Shown here in pieces: positions 24,501-37,474 of a stretch of DNA of 64,000 nt. Both the position numbers and the translations under genes were made by a program. Below the pieces are notes generated by a model. It was given only the letters and a program-made list of their open reading frames with translations. It did no database searches and had not been told where the DNA came from. The DNA comes from Solen grandis (Eukaryota > Mollusca > Bivalvia > Adapedonta > Solenidae): positions 51,653,417-51,717,416 of the forward strand of contig CM037788.1 of assembly GCA_021229015.1 (NCBI GenBank), read 5' to 3'. Within the stretch, counting starts at the first letter, position 1, and each line of letters begins with the position of its first letter.

Positions 24501-27500
24501 TTTTGTATTAGTTCCATCGAATGACGTCATCGTTTTTTTGTGCAATTTCCATTTTACAGTGAGCAATAATACCAAAGGTTGTTCTAGAGAGTGTACCAAT
24601 GTCAGTACTCCAATGAAAGGAAATATATTATTCTCTTTTTTCCATAGTGTAATCTAGCGGTTTTAACAATGTAATCAAATCGCACTCTTTGTGTTCTATT
24701 CCTCTCTATCCGACCATGAGTATCTGTTAAATGTTTAATGACATTTTCTCTCGTGATGGCTTCCAGGTGATATATAAAAGCATTTCTGTCATTCTGTTCG
24801 TTTATTTTCGGTTTCATCTAAATTTTATCATAACACTTGTTATCATTTATTTATACTTTTTGTTTAGTACTGAAGTTTTTGTAATATATATGATAATTGA
24901 AAGAATATGCAACTTTGTATAACATATATGATTGCGGGTATGGATAGTTCTAGTAGATATTTTACACAAATATTCAGGTACCCTTGGAAGCAGCCATGTT
25001 ACAGCATAAACTGACTTGAAATCAATCCTCAAAGAAATGTTTCATTTGGTAGACTTTGTTCGATTTATCGAAACAATATTATCCGATCTAATCATTATTT
25101 CTCCCCAGTCTATCTTTGTAAGTTAAATTAAAACCTAATCTTTTTAACTCTATTTTCACTGAAGAAATGTATGTAAAGATAGGCGATAAAACACAATTAA
25201 AATGTAATGCGATGAAAAAAGTGTCCGGATAAAATATATTTAGATCCTTTATAATGACGATATCAAGAATGATCTGTCTGCGTCTTAAATATACACAGTC
25301 GAGTGATTTATGTTCGAGCCGAAGTTCATGTGATTAGATTAAGAATAATTATCTCAAACAAAATAACGCAGATAAATTCTTTGATCCAGTTCGTGCTTTA
25401 AGTGTGTCTAATACTACTGCGAATAAATCAATACACAATGAATCACTTATCGTGTTGAAGGGTTCATCTTCGCCGTTACCATACGCGTGTTCCGTGCAGC
25501 AAATGCGTGCAGAGTGTTGTTTCACATTACATGATGTTTTTTTTCCTCTAGCGAGCTTTCAAAAGTCCCAATAAAATGCCATTTGCATCAATATGCTAGG
25601 AATATTCAATGAATTCAAAACACAATGTCACTTCTGAAAAATGCGTTTCGGATCTTAAGATTTTAGTAGTTTAGAATAACGTCCATTAACGAATAATCTT
25701 TGATTGTTTCTTATATATTAAATACAATCATGTGTTGCTTGCGATCTCCGGATGATGGCAAGAGAAATTAAATGTTGTTGACAGATGACACAAATTGCAT
25801 ATTGCTGTATTAACAGAGAGACAATTGAAACAACTTTATTGATACAATCAAATGTCTTATCAAAGAATATGATTCTCTAGGGAACTTTGCTGAAGGCCAG
25901 ATTGTTTTGCCCATAAATTCTTCATCAAGCTTTGTACTAGTCTACTTGTGATATTTAGAAAACAGCAAGGAAGCAATTAATAAAAGTCAGCTGAATATCA
26001 TTCATGTATATCATGTCAATGTTTTGGGTAACGATATTTCAGTGCATATAATGGAATATCAATTTGAAATTCTTTGACAACATTATCTTTATTTCATGAA
26101 AACAATGCTCCAAGATGCGTTCCAGTGTCTGCTAGCAATGAATATATTCGCAATGAATCCACTTATACAAATGCTTGTCAGACTTGCGTCACCCTATTTA
26201 TCAAATACAGCCTCTATGCAATTACAAACGTGACAAAAGAAGATAGATTGGTGAGAAAAACTTTAATTATTTTTTGTTTATTTGAAGTCGCTACTCTGGC
26301 ATTCAATGATAGTGTTGGGCAATGTATTGTAACTATTTGCAAAGATAATGAAAGTGATTTCACCAGAGACCTTGCAAAGTAAATTGATTTCGTTTTTGGC
26401 CAATTGTAAATTCAACCCTATTTTTTCTTGAATTACTGTGCAAATCTGATTGAGAAACCGGAGATATGATAAAAAAAAATCACAATCACATTAAACCTTT
26501 AGTGTTTCAGCTAGAGTTTATTTTATTAGGAGAGAAATAAAAACGTTTCATAGCTGATATTAATGACCATACTTCTTAAACATTCTATGAAGACATGCTC
26601 AACAACATTCTCAACGTATATGAAGCAGGGTTTCGGCTGTGAGCCTTCAATCTCTTTTTTTAGGTTTAAAAGAATACACTTGGGTGATAACAACTTGCTT
26701 TGAAATGAAAAAATAATATCCGTTTGAACAGCCTTTATTCACGATGCATTTCATCAACACACCCCTAATAATCAAGAAATTGCTATTTAAAGACAAGTTA
26801 GTTTAAGTACGGATAGGGTAATCACTTAATGTACCAAAGCTGATCAATTTTCATCAGTCATTAAGAAAAATCTAGAAAATGACCAAACAAATATTGATAT
26901 ATATATATATTTGTAAAGCGAATGTTCTTGCGATAGCGATGGTGGGGTGTGCCTATGTTAACAGATGTTGATTTATATGTGTGTGTGTGTCACATGACAC
27001 AAAGGTGTCTTAATAATGACATGGTATACCTTCCTTCAGTACAGGATCTACAATCTAGATATATGAGATTTGCTCAGAAAGATATATGTCTTTTTTATGC
27101 ATGCTATTTAAATAAGTCACGTGGGTATCTGATCAATATTTATACGTTTGTGGATAAATATATATATTTACTATCAAGTAAACATGATTAGACATTGTCT
27201 GATGGCAACACATGAATGCTTTGAAATACCAGCGCGTCCCTGTATTTCTCATTGTATTATAAAATCTGTGATGACACAGTATATAAATCAAATATTAAAG
27301 AGAATCATGTCATTAAAAATAGATGGAAACATCCTTTTCTTGCCTAACATATGCTAATACTGTAACCTAATACACATTTGTAACAACACACACATTTTTA
27401 CAGACATTATTACAAATTATTAGTAGTACAATAAGAATCTAAGTGCCTAAAAATAGATAAAAAAACAAGTTACTAAGCACGTTAATTTTAAAAAAAATAA

Positions 27501-28461
27501 TTATTATAATTACTGCATAGAAACAAAAAGTTTATTTTTGTAAGAGAGGAACATTTGAAATTTCTTCTAAACACATGTTTTTCCTTGTAAATTCCATATG
27601 TTTATTAACTGAAATTTCTTTTTTTTCTTTCTCTTTTTTTTTTTATTTTCTTGTTATTTTTAAAATTTTTTGTAGGACATTTATTCTTTTTTCATTTTGA
27701 AATCATCTGATAAAAATACATTGTTAAATTTATGTTAATTTATTAAGAAAGCTTTTAGCAAGAGGAAAAATAACCAAATGATTAATTAGGGTGTTTATCC
27801 CCACTTCACTACTTACTTTTGTTACGTGATTTTGTATTGACGAAAACTGTAGTGATGAAATTGCATTGAAGATGATGTACTATGCACAAATCTAATTAAA
27901 AATATGTTCTGTTCTGTTTAAAAATATCAGAAATTAGTTTCAGTATTATTTTTCAGTTGTTGACCTTTATTTATGTCCTTAAATATTACTTTTTGTTTGC
28001 GATATGATAAACGTCTTGAAATATTAATATTAATAATTTGTATTTTACTTTGATAACATGGGCGTTCTTGAAATATTAAACATGTTTACAACTATTATTC
28101 AAGCAGTAAACGGGTATTATGTTTACAATGAAAAAACTGGTTATGCTATTGTTTGTTACTACACAGCTAAAAATAACCCACATGTAAACACGTACGCGTT
28201 ATGCTCAATCCGAGTTACTGAACAATGTAATTCAAAGGATTAAAGCTATATATGTTTTATACATTCATTTTGTTTCCGTCTTTAGATTACTTTAATCCAT
28301 AACGGATATAACGGTTACAGTAAATATTAATTATAATGACCCACGTAAAAACATTTTCAAAATGAATTAATTTTACTAATCTTATCTTTTATTTCGGATT
28401 TGAATATATGTTTACTGTTTCATAAATCTATATATCATATAAAATTATTTAAATGGTGTTT

Positions 28462-28541
28462 GTATACAGATGAAAACATATATACTCACACTTACACATT
28501 TGTATACAGATTAAAACATATATATTAACACTTAAACACAT
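28462..28541. repeat. Two-copy 40-bp tandem repeat
   Basis: GTATACAGATGAAAACATAT begins the first 40-base unit. The second starts at 28502 as GTATACAGATTAAAACATAT, with a few substitutions. A simple local duplication in the Hox5 intron. Confidence 0.85.
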
Positions 28542-30064
28542 TCAAATCAAAACAGAAACTGGTCAGATCTGGATTGATATGGCTGAATATTGTTTGCCCC
28601 CTCAGGAAAAATAATCTTTCCACTATGTAAATGGTTTTGTGATATTTAGAAGTAGTCTGGAGATACGAAATCTAGCATGGGTCTGTTTTGATATGAACCA
28701 GCAAGATATGACACATTAAAATCTCACGGCCGGGAAAAATGGTTAATTTTCCATAGCTTTGCTAAAGGATAAATATAGGAGAAAATACTTCAATTTTTCT
28801 TTAGAGTTCAATGAAATATAGTGAATTTGGCGCAAAATAACATATTATGGCTTTAAAATAAAGTTTACTCATAACTGTGTTATAGAAAAAAAAAGAAAGT
28901 TAAAAACACAAATTTTCTGCACTCCTTGAATTTAATACAAAAAAAAACAAACGTGTTTATATTTAGCTTGCAAAAACGTTGCATTCTCAATGTCAATTTG
29001 AGTCAAAAGGAAAATAAACCTCTCGTTAAACCGAAGCAGAAATGCAGTTAAAACTTGACTCTCCATGTACACAATCAACATACACAAAAATAACAACAAG
29101 ACCGTTTGTGTTAAACGTTTTGAAAACAGGTGCTCGCCTAACATACATGATCATTAGCAAGGTTTGTATGGTCTGGTGCTGTTATATTTCAGTTCGAGAT
29201 ACGACGCGGGAGCCATTAGTTTTCATCATAATCACGTTAACGACCCAACTTTTCTCGTTATAAGTATCACTAATGCTGTTTTTATAGCGCAGTTTTTTGC
29301 CCCTTTTCACTTTCTGAATGGCTTGATTTTTTTCTTATGCAAATAAATAGAGATCAAAACATCAATGTTGCAGTAAATATAATATTACTGACTCGATTTA
29401 ATACATGTTACCGTTTTACAAATGGTCCCCTGGTCTTAGTGAGATATTTGTTTGCATTTCATTATGTAAATATTTTCTGTTCGTTTAATGTTGTGCAATT
29501 TGCTGCCATAAATTATCTTTGTGTTTTGCTAATTTATGTGCTAATTTATGTTTATCTACTATTTAGGTCATTCGCCTGTTATTGAACTGTTGTTTTCTAA
29601 TGTTTGTCTTTTGTTTATGTTTTAGGCCTCTGAATGAAATGTTTCATGTCTAAACCATATTCACAGGTCTTAATGTCCCCTATTATCAAGGACCTAAAAT
29701 TAAAACGCCATTTGATACTTTATATGCTAAACACTAAGCGAGCGTTTAATCTACCATTACAACCAGTGGCTTATTTAATAGCTACCTATGGCCGAAATAG
29801 TTACATGCAATCTAGAGCAAATCATAAACAACTCACTTTCTGGTGATAGAGGAACACCATTATTTCTACACGCAAAAGGAGACAAAATTGAAAACTGAAA
29901 ATATGTTAAATATTAAAACAATTTGCACATAAATATTCATCAGCGCTAAAACACCCAAAAGCGTTGGGGGGAATAAAATTGAGACAGTACGCCGACCGAA
30001 ATACAGATATGAGAGCGATATCATATTTTTGAATAATGACCCCCTTACGACTTGTAGATATTAC

Positions 30065-30605
30065 CTTGACTGTATTGCATTCTCCTCATCCATGGGTATA
30101 TGTGCGGAGGCGGGTAGTTTTGTTGATCCCCGGATGTGTTCTGTTGACTATGTGGCTGTGTTGGCGTTGGGGGAGTATGTTGTTGGGGTGGTGTTCGGCT
30201 CTCCTCCACATTGCCCCCACCGCCACCCCCACGCATTTGTCCATTTGGAAAGAAAGCATTTCCCGTATTTGAATTTGTCCTCACACTGCAACTTGATCTG
30301 TCCGCTGAGTGTATTGGATGAACGTTATGCGAAGACTGAGAGCCGCCATGCAAACTTTGAGGAGAGGAACAAGGACTATTTGGCGGTAGATGACTTAATC
30401 TCGACGTACCGTAATAATCGCCATTTTGATCCTCAATTCGTTCCTGTTTTGACACATAGGGATATCTTGCACCGGCCAGCGCCGGGTACACGGCGCCCGA
30501 CGGTGGGTAGTTCACATTCCGGTAAAAATTCCCGTCGGAGCAGTTATCCAAACCGGCAGTTTGTCCATAACATGTGGAAAGCGAATTCACAAAATAAGAG
30601 CTCAT
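30065..30605 (-). CDS. Hox5: Hox5 (Scr-class) homeobox gene, coding exon 1
   Basis: This exon encodes the first 180 residues plus one base of a Hox transcription factor, a nuclear DNA-binding protein of anterior-posterior patterning. It opens with MSSYFVNS, the amino-terminal motif typical of Hox paralog group 5 and related central Hox proteins. An in-frame TAG lies 24 bases upstream of the ATG, which supports this start. A tyrosine/glycine/serine-rich stretch follows, then six glycines (residues 126-131), a Pro/Gln-rich segment (about 138-168) and the PBC/Exd-binding hexapeptide YPWM at 170-173. The exon ends in an AAG|GTAATA donor at 30065/30064, phase 1; reading on gives a stop after six more codons. 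Joining it to the exon ending at 5919 restores one frame of 288 codons. GC content is well above the surroundings. The opposite strand is also open across it, a shadow of its codon composition. Confidence 0.95.
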
Positions 30606-30860
30606 CTGTTTATTGAATAATTGCCACTATAAAACTGTCCGCCTGTCAAGCTTCGGCGAGCTGGAATGAATTATGTTGATGTTGATGACTCCACTGTTTT
30701 CATACGGGCAAGCCCTCTCAGCCACTTACAACATTCAATGGAAAGCACGTGTTCTCAAGAGCCAATCAGCGCACTCGGTCTCTCGGTTCCGGCGAAACGT
30801 TAGACCCTGCAAATTTAAATATAAAAGGACTCTTAAACTGACAGGTTTTGAAGGTTTAGT
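30606..30860 (-). promoter_or_regulatory. Hox5 5' UTR and proximal promoter zone
   Basis: Sequence immediately upstream of the Hox5 ATG, GC-richer than the flanks to about 30810. Read toward Hox5 it has an AT-rich TATATTTAAA-like stretch near 30816-30823, an ATTGG (inverted CCAAT) at 30762-30766, a CACGTG E-box at 30747-30752, and a TTGACAGG Meis/TGIF-type site near 30645-30652. A start about 30 bases below the TATA-like stretch would give a 5' UTR of roughly 185 bases. The same elements also read as a better-spaced promoter for the plus strand, listed separately. Transcription start sites are inferred only. Confidence 0.5.
30762..30828 (+). promoter_or_regulatory. CCAAT-TATA pair oriented away from Hox5 (candidate divergent promoter)
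   Basis: On the plus strand, GCCAATCAGC is followed 54 bases later by TATAAAAGG at 30820-30828, an exact TATA consensus. This is the classical order and spacing for a core promoter firing near 30850 toward higher coordinates, divergent from Hox5. No protein-coding frame of note follows, so a transcript would be noncoding. Both motifs can occur by chance in AT-rich DNA; their joint orientation and spacing is what makes the pair notable. Confidence 0.3.
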
Positions 30861-31466
30861 TTAATGTTATGGATACCGTATGAACTTAAGCTGTTTTGTA
30901 AAAAGTGTTCACTTTGTTTTAAACCGAGGGCTAAATATATATAAATAAATCGATGACAGGTACACTGTTATAGATGAAAGTACGCTTCACTATCGCTTGG
31001 TAATCGTTTCTATTCGATAAAATGTAAGAGTTAAGCGGAAAAGGGAGTGGTTTATTTGGATTTGTTTAAATCTTGGTTTAAATACATTTAACATAAAAAT
31101 GAGTGTAATTGCAGGATTTTTTTTCCTAAATGTTACTTCAACTCAATTTTTATTTAAGATAAAGAATTCAAATTCGTAATTTAGGTAAGCTACACTTAGT
31201 AAGGAAATCAATTATACTTATTTTTGATAATTATATATATCAAAACAATATTTGTGAATTTTTTTATCACGATTCCTTACCAATAATGCTGATCTATTAT
31301 TCCATTTATTTTTTGCCATTATATATATTAATTTAAAACGAATAAAATGAGTCTCCTTAACTGCCGAAATTGTGAATAATCATATTTGAAAACAACAACA
31401 ACAAAACGTATTAAATATTCTTATTTAGCGGAGAAAGATTAATATCATTACAAAAATTCAACCTAC

Positions 31467-31501
31467 CTCGTTTCAAGAATACCGTCCAGCATTAAGTAAT
31501 C
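31467..31501 (-). other. Candidate 35-bp upstream exon on the Hox5 strand
   Basis: On the minus strand, about 0.9 kb upstream of the Hox5 ATG, TTCTTTTCTCTGTTTCTATTTCAG-type sequence (a strong pyrimidine tract ending in CAG at 31502) is followed by 35 bases and a GAG|GTAGGTTG donor. The acceptor is one of the better ones in the window. The segment contains an ATG followed by LDGILETR in frame to the donor. It could be a 5' UTR exon of a longer Hox5 transcript starting farther upstream, or belong to another RNA; no partner exon was identified. Confidence 0.25.
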
Positions 31502-31666
31502 CTGAAATAGAAACAGAGAAAAGAACATTATTTCGATTTAAAATAATGCTAATAAAATCCTAATAACGTGTATTTTCTATATTTTAAGTCCGTATCAATT
31601 TAATTTAATCAATACTTCATTTGCATAACAAAAATCATTGTTTTGCAATGTAAATAAACATGACAT

Positions 31667-31667
31667 G

Positions 31668-31702
<35 letters not shown>

Positions 31703-31704
31703 AA
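31667..31704. repeat. (AAAT)n microsatellite
   Basis: About nine copies of the AAAT tetranucleotide. Confidence 0.95.
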
Positions 31705-32336
31705 TCATACACGCATGGCTAAACTACACAAAGTTATCTCTTGTTTTCTCTGATAAAGTAGTAAAATAGTTAAGAATAAACACTTTATTTTCTTGTGAGA
31801 TATTGTTTTTAAACACTTCACGTTTTGTTTTAATGCAGATAAATTTTGAAACCCAAGAGTTCTAGAATTAAACCTGACAAAAAAGACAAACACAAATCAA
31901 TCGATACCTCATATTTAAAATAGATATGTACCATTATCAGATGAGAATTGTTAAATTCGTTGACCATTTCTTTAAATATTTTTGTCCTAAGCGCTTAAGT
32001 TCCGTTGCCACTCATCCTATACAAGAAAATGTAAAAAGTGTAAATAAAATTAATGTATTACATAAACCTTACCGAATTATCCCATTTCACACTTGCTTAA
32101 TATTATAATTCCTTTGTTATAAATATACACCCATTTTCCCGTATGAACGATTCACATATCTAAAATTGCCTTGGTTATCCAAGTAGAACGGTGTGTCCAA
32201 TAAATAACTGCATTCCACGAAGTTGTGTGATGTTAACAAACAGACGGGAAATATTCCCAGCTCTCTTCTGACATATTTATATATGGTGCGTTAGCAATAT
32301 ACAAGGTTTTACCTCTAAATCTATCTATATCTTAAT

Positions 32337-32475
32337 GCATTCATCTATTCTTCTAATTCTTCTATTCTATTCCTCTCTTACTTTCTTTTTTCCCGTTCGT
32401 TCTTTCCCTATATATTTCCTCTTCCTTTCTTTTTACCCTTCGTTAATTCTATATTTGCTTCTTTCCTATTCAACC
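32337..32475. repeat. Polypyrimidine tract
   Basis: About 140 bases strongly biased to C and T on the plus strand, with TTCT/CTTCC motifs and no clear period. A potential triplex-forming mirror-like region; no coding frame. Confidence 0.7.
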
Positions 32476-35400
32476 ATCCGTCATTCTTGTTTTTTCTTTA
32501 ATACATGCATTTAATTATTTATTGAGTAAATATTTTCACTCATGTATACAAGAATCAAATACAGTCATGCATATATAACCCTCGATTCGATACCTCCATA
32601 TCCTGTAACTATATATTCCTGTATATCACAGGCGTATAAACGTGATAATTCAATAGAACAATTCCGTTGGCGTGACAAAAACATATTAGATTCTATCACG
32701 ATCACCAATGCGATTAAAACAATAACACAGAAGGTATTATAAATCATCATTGAGTTTATATGTATGATTTGTTTACAGTAAATCTTTATCTTGTATGCAT
32801 TCAGAAAGGCTTAATTCAAATTATTTCCATGTCATTGTTGTTTTCATTGTTTTAAGATATAAAACCAGCAGGATCAAAGCAGAGATTTGATAAAGTTTGC
32901 TTTCCTTTACGTTTTGTATTATATTTCTTTACTACTGCGGGCATATGTGCTGATAAATGGATGTAATATAATTATGTCACACTAGACTGAAAGACAGTAA
33001 GTAAATGCCAGCCAAAACGACTCGAGGAGCTTTAAGTAACGTTTTGTCACGTCATACGTGCTTCTTTATTTCTTATTATTCACATTTCATAATTTATCAC
33101 AGAAGGATTTGCGCCGTGACAGAGTGAAAACAAGCAGATGTCAACAGCCCGAAAATGCTTGAGTTCATTTTCCTCTACTGTATTTAGAATCACAAAACCA
33201 CTGTGTATTTGTACTGGCTTATAGCCGCTTGCTCTTTGTGGTCGGAAATGAAGTCCTATCTACGAGGTATATGGACTTGACAAATACAGAGGTGGACAGG
33301 GTTAAAGGGAAGGATTTGTCATATCGCGTGAGAAGGGATGTGGATAAAACGCGTGTTGTGGCGAGAAACAGGTTGCCGGCCGTCGTGCTTGAATATTTCT
33401 GAAATGTCACAGTATGTTTATCTTATCGTATATTTCAGATGGAGCATAAAAAAGAAAAAAAAAAGAAATATAGGACGTGACAGTTCGAGAGAAGACAATC
33501 TTAATCTTACACAATAAAATGCAGAGGATACAATTAAATACTATTCATACTTGTATTTCAGTTTTGTTTCTTAAAAAAATATAGATTTTCATTTTAGAAA
33601 ATATTTTTTTAAAGATAATGAGCTTGATGTAAATACAAATATATGTTTTATCAACACATTTGTTTATTATAAATACATGTGCCGACTACAATTTCCATTT
33701 TGCCTATTTAGTTTTCCAGTATTAACATTGATTGATCTTAAAACACAAACTCTTAATTGCATCCTTTATATCTTTTAGAAATAATGCTATAGAAATAAAC
33801 ACAGCAAAAACAACAACAACAACATAAAAAAAAGACTGAAAAATTGATAAATTCATAAACAATCTGACAAAAATCTTTTCATCACTGTTCTTTAGACAGT
33901 TAATCAAAAATACGACGAAACCTACTTCTCTTTTACTTGAAAGAAAACCATGATTGATCAGTCACTCGCCACGTCAAAAATACAAATGTGTGAACGTGAA
34001 GGCTGAACTAACACAAGAAGGAGAGACAGTGTTTAATAAAGCAAATAATCGTACAAACAGTATTGAATTAATTATTCTTAAAGACGAGACCGCATTTACC
34101 TGTTCTTTGACCAATGATGACCCTATGTAGCCTCATTAACTTCTATGAGAGGGTCATGATATATCTTATTGATAGCACATATCTTCAGTTTTTCGTGAAC
34201 CCTAGTTAAACTTATGAATGCCCCGATGTGTTCAGCCGTACGCATAGACATTTTTGGCACTGTTTGGTCGCGAGTATTCCGAATGAAAGCGGATATAGTT
34301 GAAATATACAGATCATAAGGATTTCTAGCCGTGATAAAACGGTTTTGAAAGCACGCGACTTGCTGGCTTCATTTGAAATGAAAATAATCCCACGCGGTAA
34401 TCGATTTAGCATACGCTTTCTTTTTTATATGAGTAATTTGTGTTCTAAAGTTTTCATCTCAAGAAATTAGTTGTATCTTGCCCCTGGACATCAAATTGAA
34501 TATCAAAATTATAATAATAGTTTATAATTTAATTAAGTAAGTCTGCTAAGAATTACATCAATGATAGCTTTAATTATTAACAAAAAGTAAATGAATACAT
34601 GTAAGCTGTTTGAATTAATGACACATAAATCGATATTAAAACTGACATATTTATAAATATATCATTTTCAAAGCGTGGTTTAATGCTACTGGGATTAAAT
34701 AATAGGTAAGGTAATGGAAATGAAACTAAGGAAATAAAAGTAATTCCTTTAATAATTGTTAATATTATATTCAATTTATAAAGGAGCCAAACAAACAAAA
34801 ACATTTTAATTCAGTGAATGAAAGCTAATGTTAAAACACCGAGGATCTGACTAAAATAACAATAAAAAGAAAACACAAATAAAATAAATTTTGCTTAAGT
34901 ATTAAGATGTCCGGATTCTAAAACTGTTAGTTCATCCAGATTTTCAAATCCCAAGTCTGACCTCAGAAAAAAAAAGGGAAAAAAAAAAAAGACTTTGACC
35001 TCTAGCATTTATTTTTGATTATCAGCCAAGGACTGTCTATAAACACAGCGTATGCTTAATTCTGGGTCAGTCTGACATAAACAGCGGTTCCATAAAACAG
35101 ACACGGCAATAAAAATATTGCAAGAGATACATATTAAGGGGAAAAAAATAGCATTAGCAACAGCACATGTATAATGAAATGATAAAATTACATTATGCTT
35201 ATGTATACAATAACGTCGTCATCACATCTGCAAAAAAAATAAAAATAAAAAAAAAAATAAAAAAATAAATACAGAGAAAAATGTCATATTACACGTAAAC
35301 TGTACATTTTTTGTGTTACATACATATAAAGTGATATATTATTTCCCTCTTTCGATGATCATTATTTTTTTCAGAATTAGATAAAGTTAAGTATTGATAA

Positions 35401-36137
35401 GTCCATCAAAAAGTAATCACTTAAACGTTCATAGTAAAACTAAAAAAAAGAAATAAAACAGGAAAAAGAAGGAAAATAAATTTTGATTATTGATTCTTAT
35501 ATCATTATTATTCCACCATAAGACATAAATAATGTCAATTTTTGATGCGAATTAAAATCAATAACTTCAGATATGATTTTTTATATAACTTGAAATAGGA
35601 AAAGGTGTTTTCTAAGTATTGGACCGACATAGGACTCAAAAACTGTTAAATGAAATTCATATAACTATTATAATCATATAAAGTCCGCGAGGGGCACGTG
35701 CAAATATGTTCGTGCGCATGGTGTGTGGTAAATTTCAGCGCATTTTAAGCCAAATCCGAAAAATAAAGACAATAATAATAATAAAAACATTACATTCTTT
35801 GCATTTCAATAAAATTCTAAGGCTTTGACACCATGAAAAAAATAACTGAAAATAATTAAGTCGGTGGAAAATTACGTGATGTTTTATGCATGTACAATCT
35901 CGATCCTAAAGCGTAGCAATCAGTCGGTAACTCGGCTGATCTTTGATCTTAAATGATCAATACATTATGGCGGTGCAGATCCGCGTGCAGCATCAAAACA
36001 GTGTGCGTCGTTAACACGAGATGCAGTTGGGAAGTGTTGTAACAGTGGTGATAACTCGTGCTGGTATATACCGGCAGTGTTCTAAGTCAGCTGTGAAATT
36101 ACTTGATTTGTTTTCTTTTTAACAACACTAACTTCTG

Positions 36138-36198
36138 TTACTACTACTACTATTAGTTACTATTGATACTACTTCTATTACTACTACTACTACTACTT
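36138..36198. repeat. Imperfect (TAC)n trinucleotide repeat
   Basis: Two runs of TAC separated by a diverged middle segment (TATTAGTTACTATTGATACT). Confidence 0.9.
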
Positions 36199-36989
36199 AT
36201 AATAATATTGTAGGACTACTGATGATGATAATAACTATCGCAGCATAAAAAAGAGAAAATCTAAATATTGATTTATATACAGACGCCAACAATCTTTTCT
36301 TCATTGTGATATCTGAAATGAAAGTGTTGTGTTTACTTATCAATGATAATTAATCATACCATTATTGCCACGGTTTTTGAACATTTTATTTACCAGTAGA
36401 GGACTGTTTATCCTATGACCTTTTGCTCCAGAACCTATGCAGCACTCATTATCGTCGATATCAAAATATACTTAATCTCTCCCGAATTAATTTCCTTTAT
36501 ATGTCTTGGGATTTTGTGTACCACCCATTTTCATCGAAAGAAAACAAGAAAAAAAAACAAGAGAGAAGGATAGAAAGAAAACCAAATTGAAATGAGAAGT
36601 AAAAAGTGAAGAAACGACAAACGACTGTCTTCATAAATAAGAAGAGGAATGACTAAAGATAAATTAAGGTTAAACAAAAGAAGTATAACAAAAAAGGGGA
36701 GCGTCCATTTAAATAAACTGGAGACCGTGATACTTAAAAAGTTTTTTTTTAGAAAATTGCTTTATCTCTAAACTCTTTGCAACGTCCTTTTCCATACAAC
36801 AAAATACAGCTTCCATTGAAATCCCCGAGTACGTGACAACTATATTTCTTTTTACTTTTTACATTTTTTTACCGACCGAGCGGCGGGCCTAGGATGAGAT
36901 ATTCAGCATTGCATGAGTATATGCCATCCGACTTAAACTAACCCTATTGTTTCTTTCGCCTGCTATAATTTCAACCATCTATCACATTT

Positions 36990-37290
36990 GTATTTCCAAA
37001 TAACAGGTGCAATGACACCGACCCCATTTGCATATTTGGCTCTATGTTACTTGTAAGTAATGGCACGAGACCAGCCCACGTGATTTCCGATCATTATGTC
37101 CTATTGATCTAGGACATGTAATTTTACTTATCTCAAATGTACTGGCATTATTTTCTTCTTTTCGCCGTGACCCCCTAAGCGGATCTGAATTAGGCATGGA
37201 GCGGCTGTTGTTTCTGGAATTGTTTAGTCTTGGAAAATGCACGGATGTTAGGAACCAGAGGGAGTGGGCGAGACGGACAGAGTGACAGAG
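36990..37290. promoter_or_regulatory. Candidate upstream enhancer island
   Basis: A GC-richer interval 6.4-6.7 kb upstream of Hox5. It holds an octamer-type ATTTGCAT (37026-37033), an inverted repeat TTACTT-GT-AAGTAA (37047-37060), CCACGTGATT near 37077, and ATTGATCTAGGACATGTAATTT-type AT cores near 37103-37123. Its frames in both directions are short. Inferred conserved regulatory DNA. Confidence 0.25.
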
Positions 37291-37474
37291 AAGTTAGAAT
37301 GAAATGGAGAAACGAAAGAGGACTTAGAAGAATAAATAATGAACTAAGTTTTTTCAACTTATCAATCAATGATGGTTTTCTATCTCTTTTCCATTTATTG
37401 ACTACGTTTTCAAGAATATTTTTTTTTATGGAAGGACATTTTTTCCCTTGATGTTTTCCTATTTTCGATGTACC

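Larger units (their letters stand above)
14447..30064 (-). other. Hox5 intron, 5-prime part (noncoding)
   Basis: AT-rich intron between exon 1 and the candidate microexon. It contains (AT)n and (AC)n microsatellites, a poly-T/poly-G run, a 40-bp two-copy tandem repeat (28462-28541), a GC-richer block at 20690-21560 with POU and caudal/AbdB-like motifs, and one coding-like frame on the minus strand (19068-19289). I found no transposase, reverse transcriptase or other recognisable protein domain. Confidence 0.7.
31502..36989. other. AT-rich intergenic DNA upstream of Hox5
   Basis: No gene recognised. It contains an (AAAT)n tract at 31667-31704, a 140-base pyrimidine-rich stretch at 32337-32475, A-rich low-complexity DNA at 34970-34993 and 35228-35270, a (TAC)n repeat at 36138-36198 and a purine-rich stretch at 36535-36700. 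A GC-richer patch with a TCF-like CTTTGATCTT lies at about 35920-36090. Open frames of up to 75 codons have AT-driven composition. Confidence 0.6.

Noticed and set aside
30029..30616. 195-codon open frame on the plus strand, antisense to Hox5 exon 1
   Set aside because: It mirrors the codon composition of the well-supported minus-strand exon, begins in intron sequence, and shows no protein-like motif. The Hox reading explains the openness.
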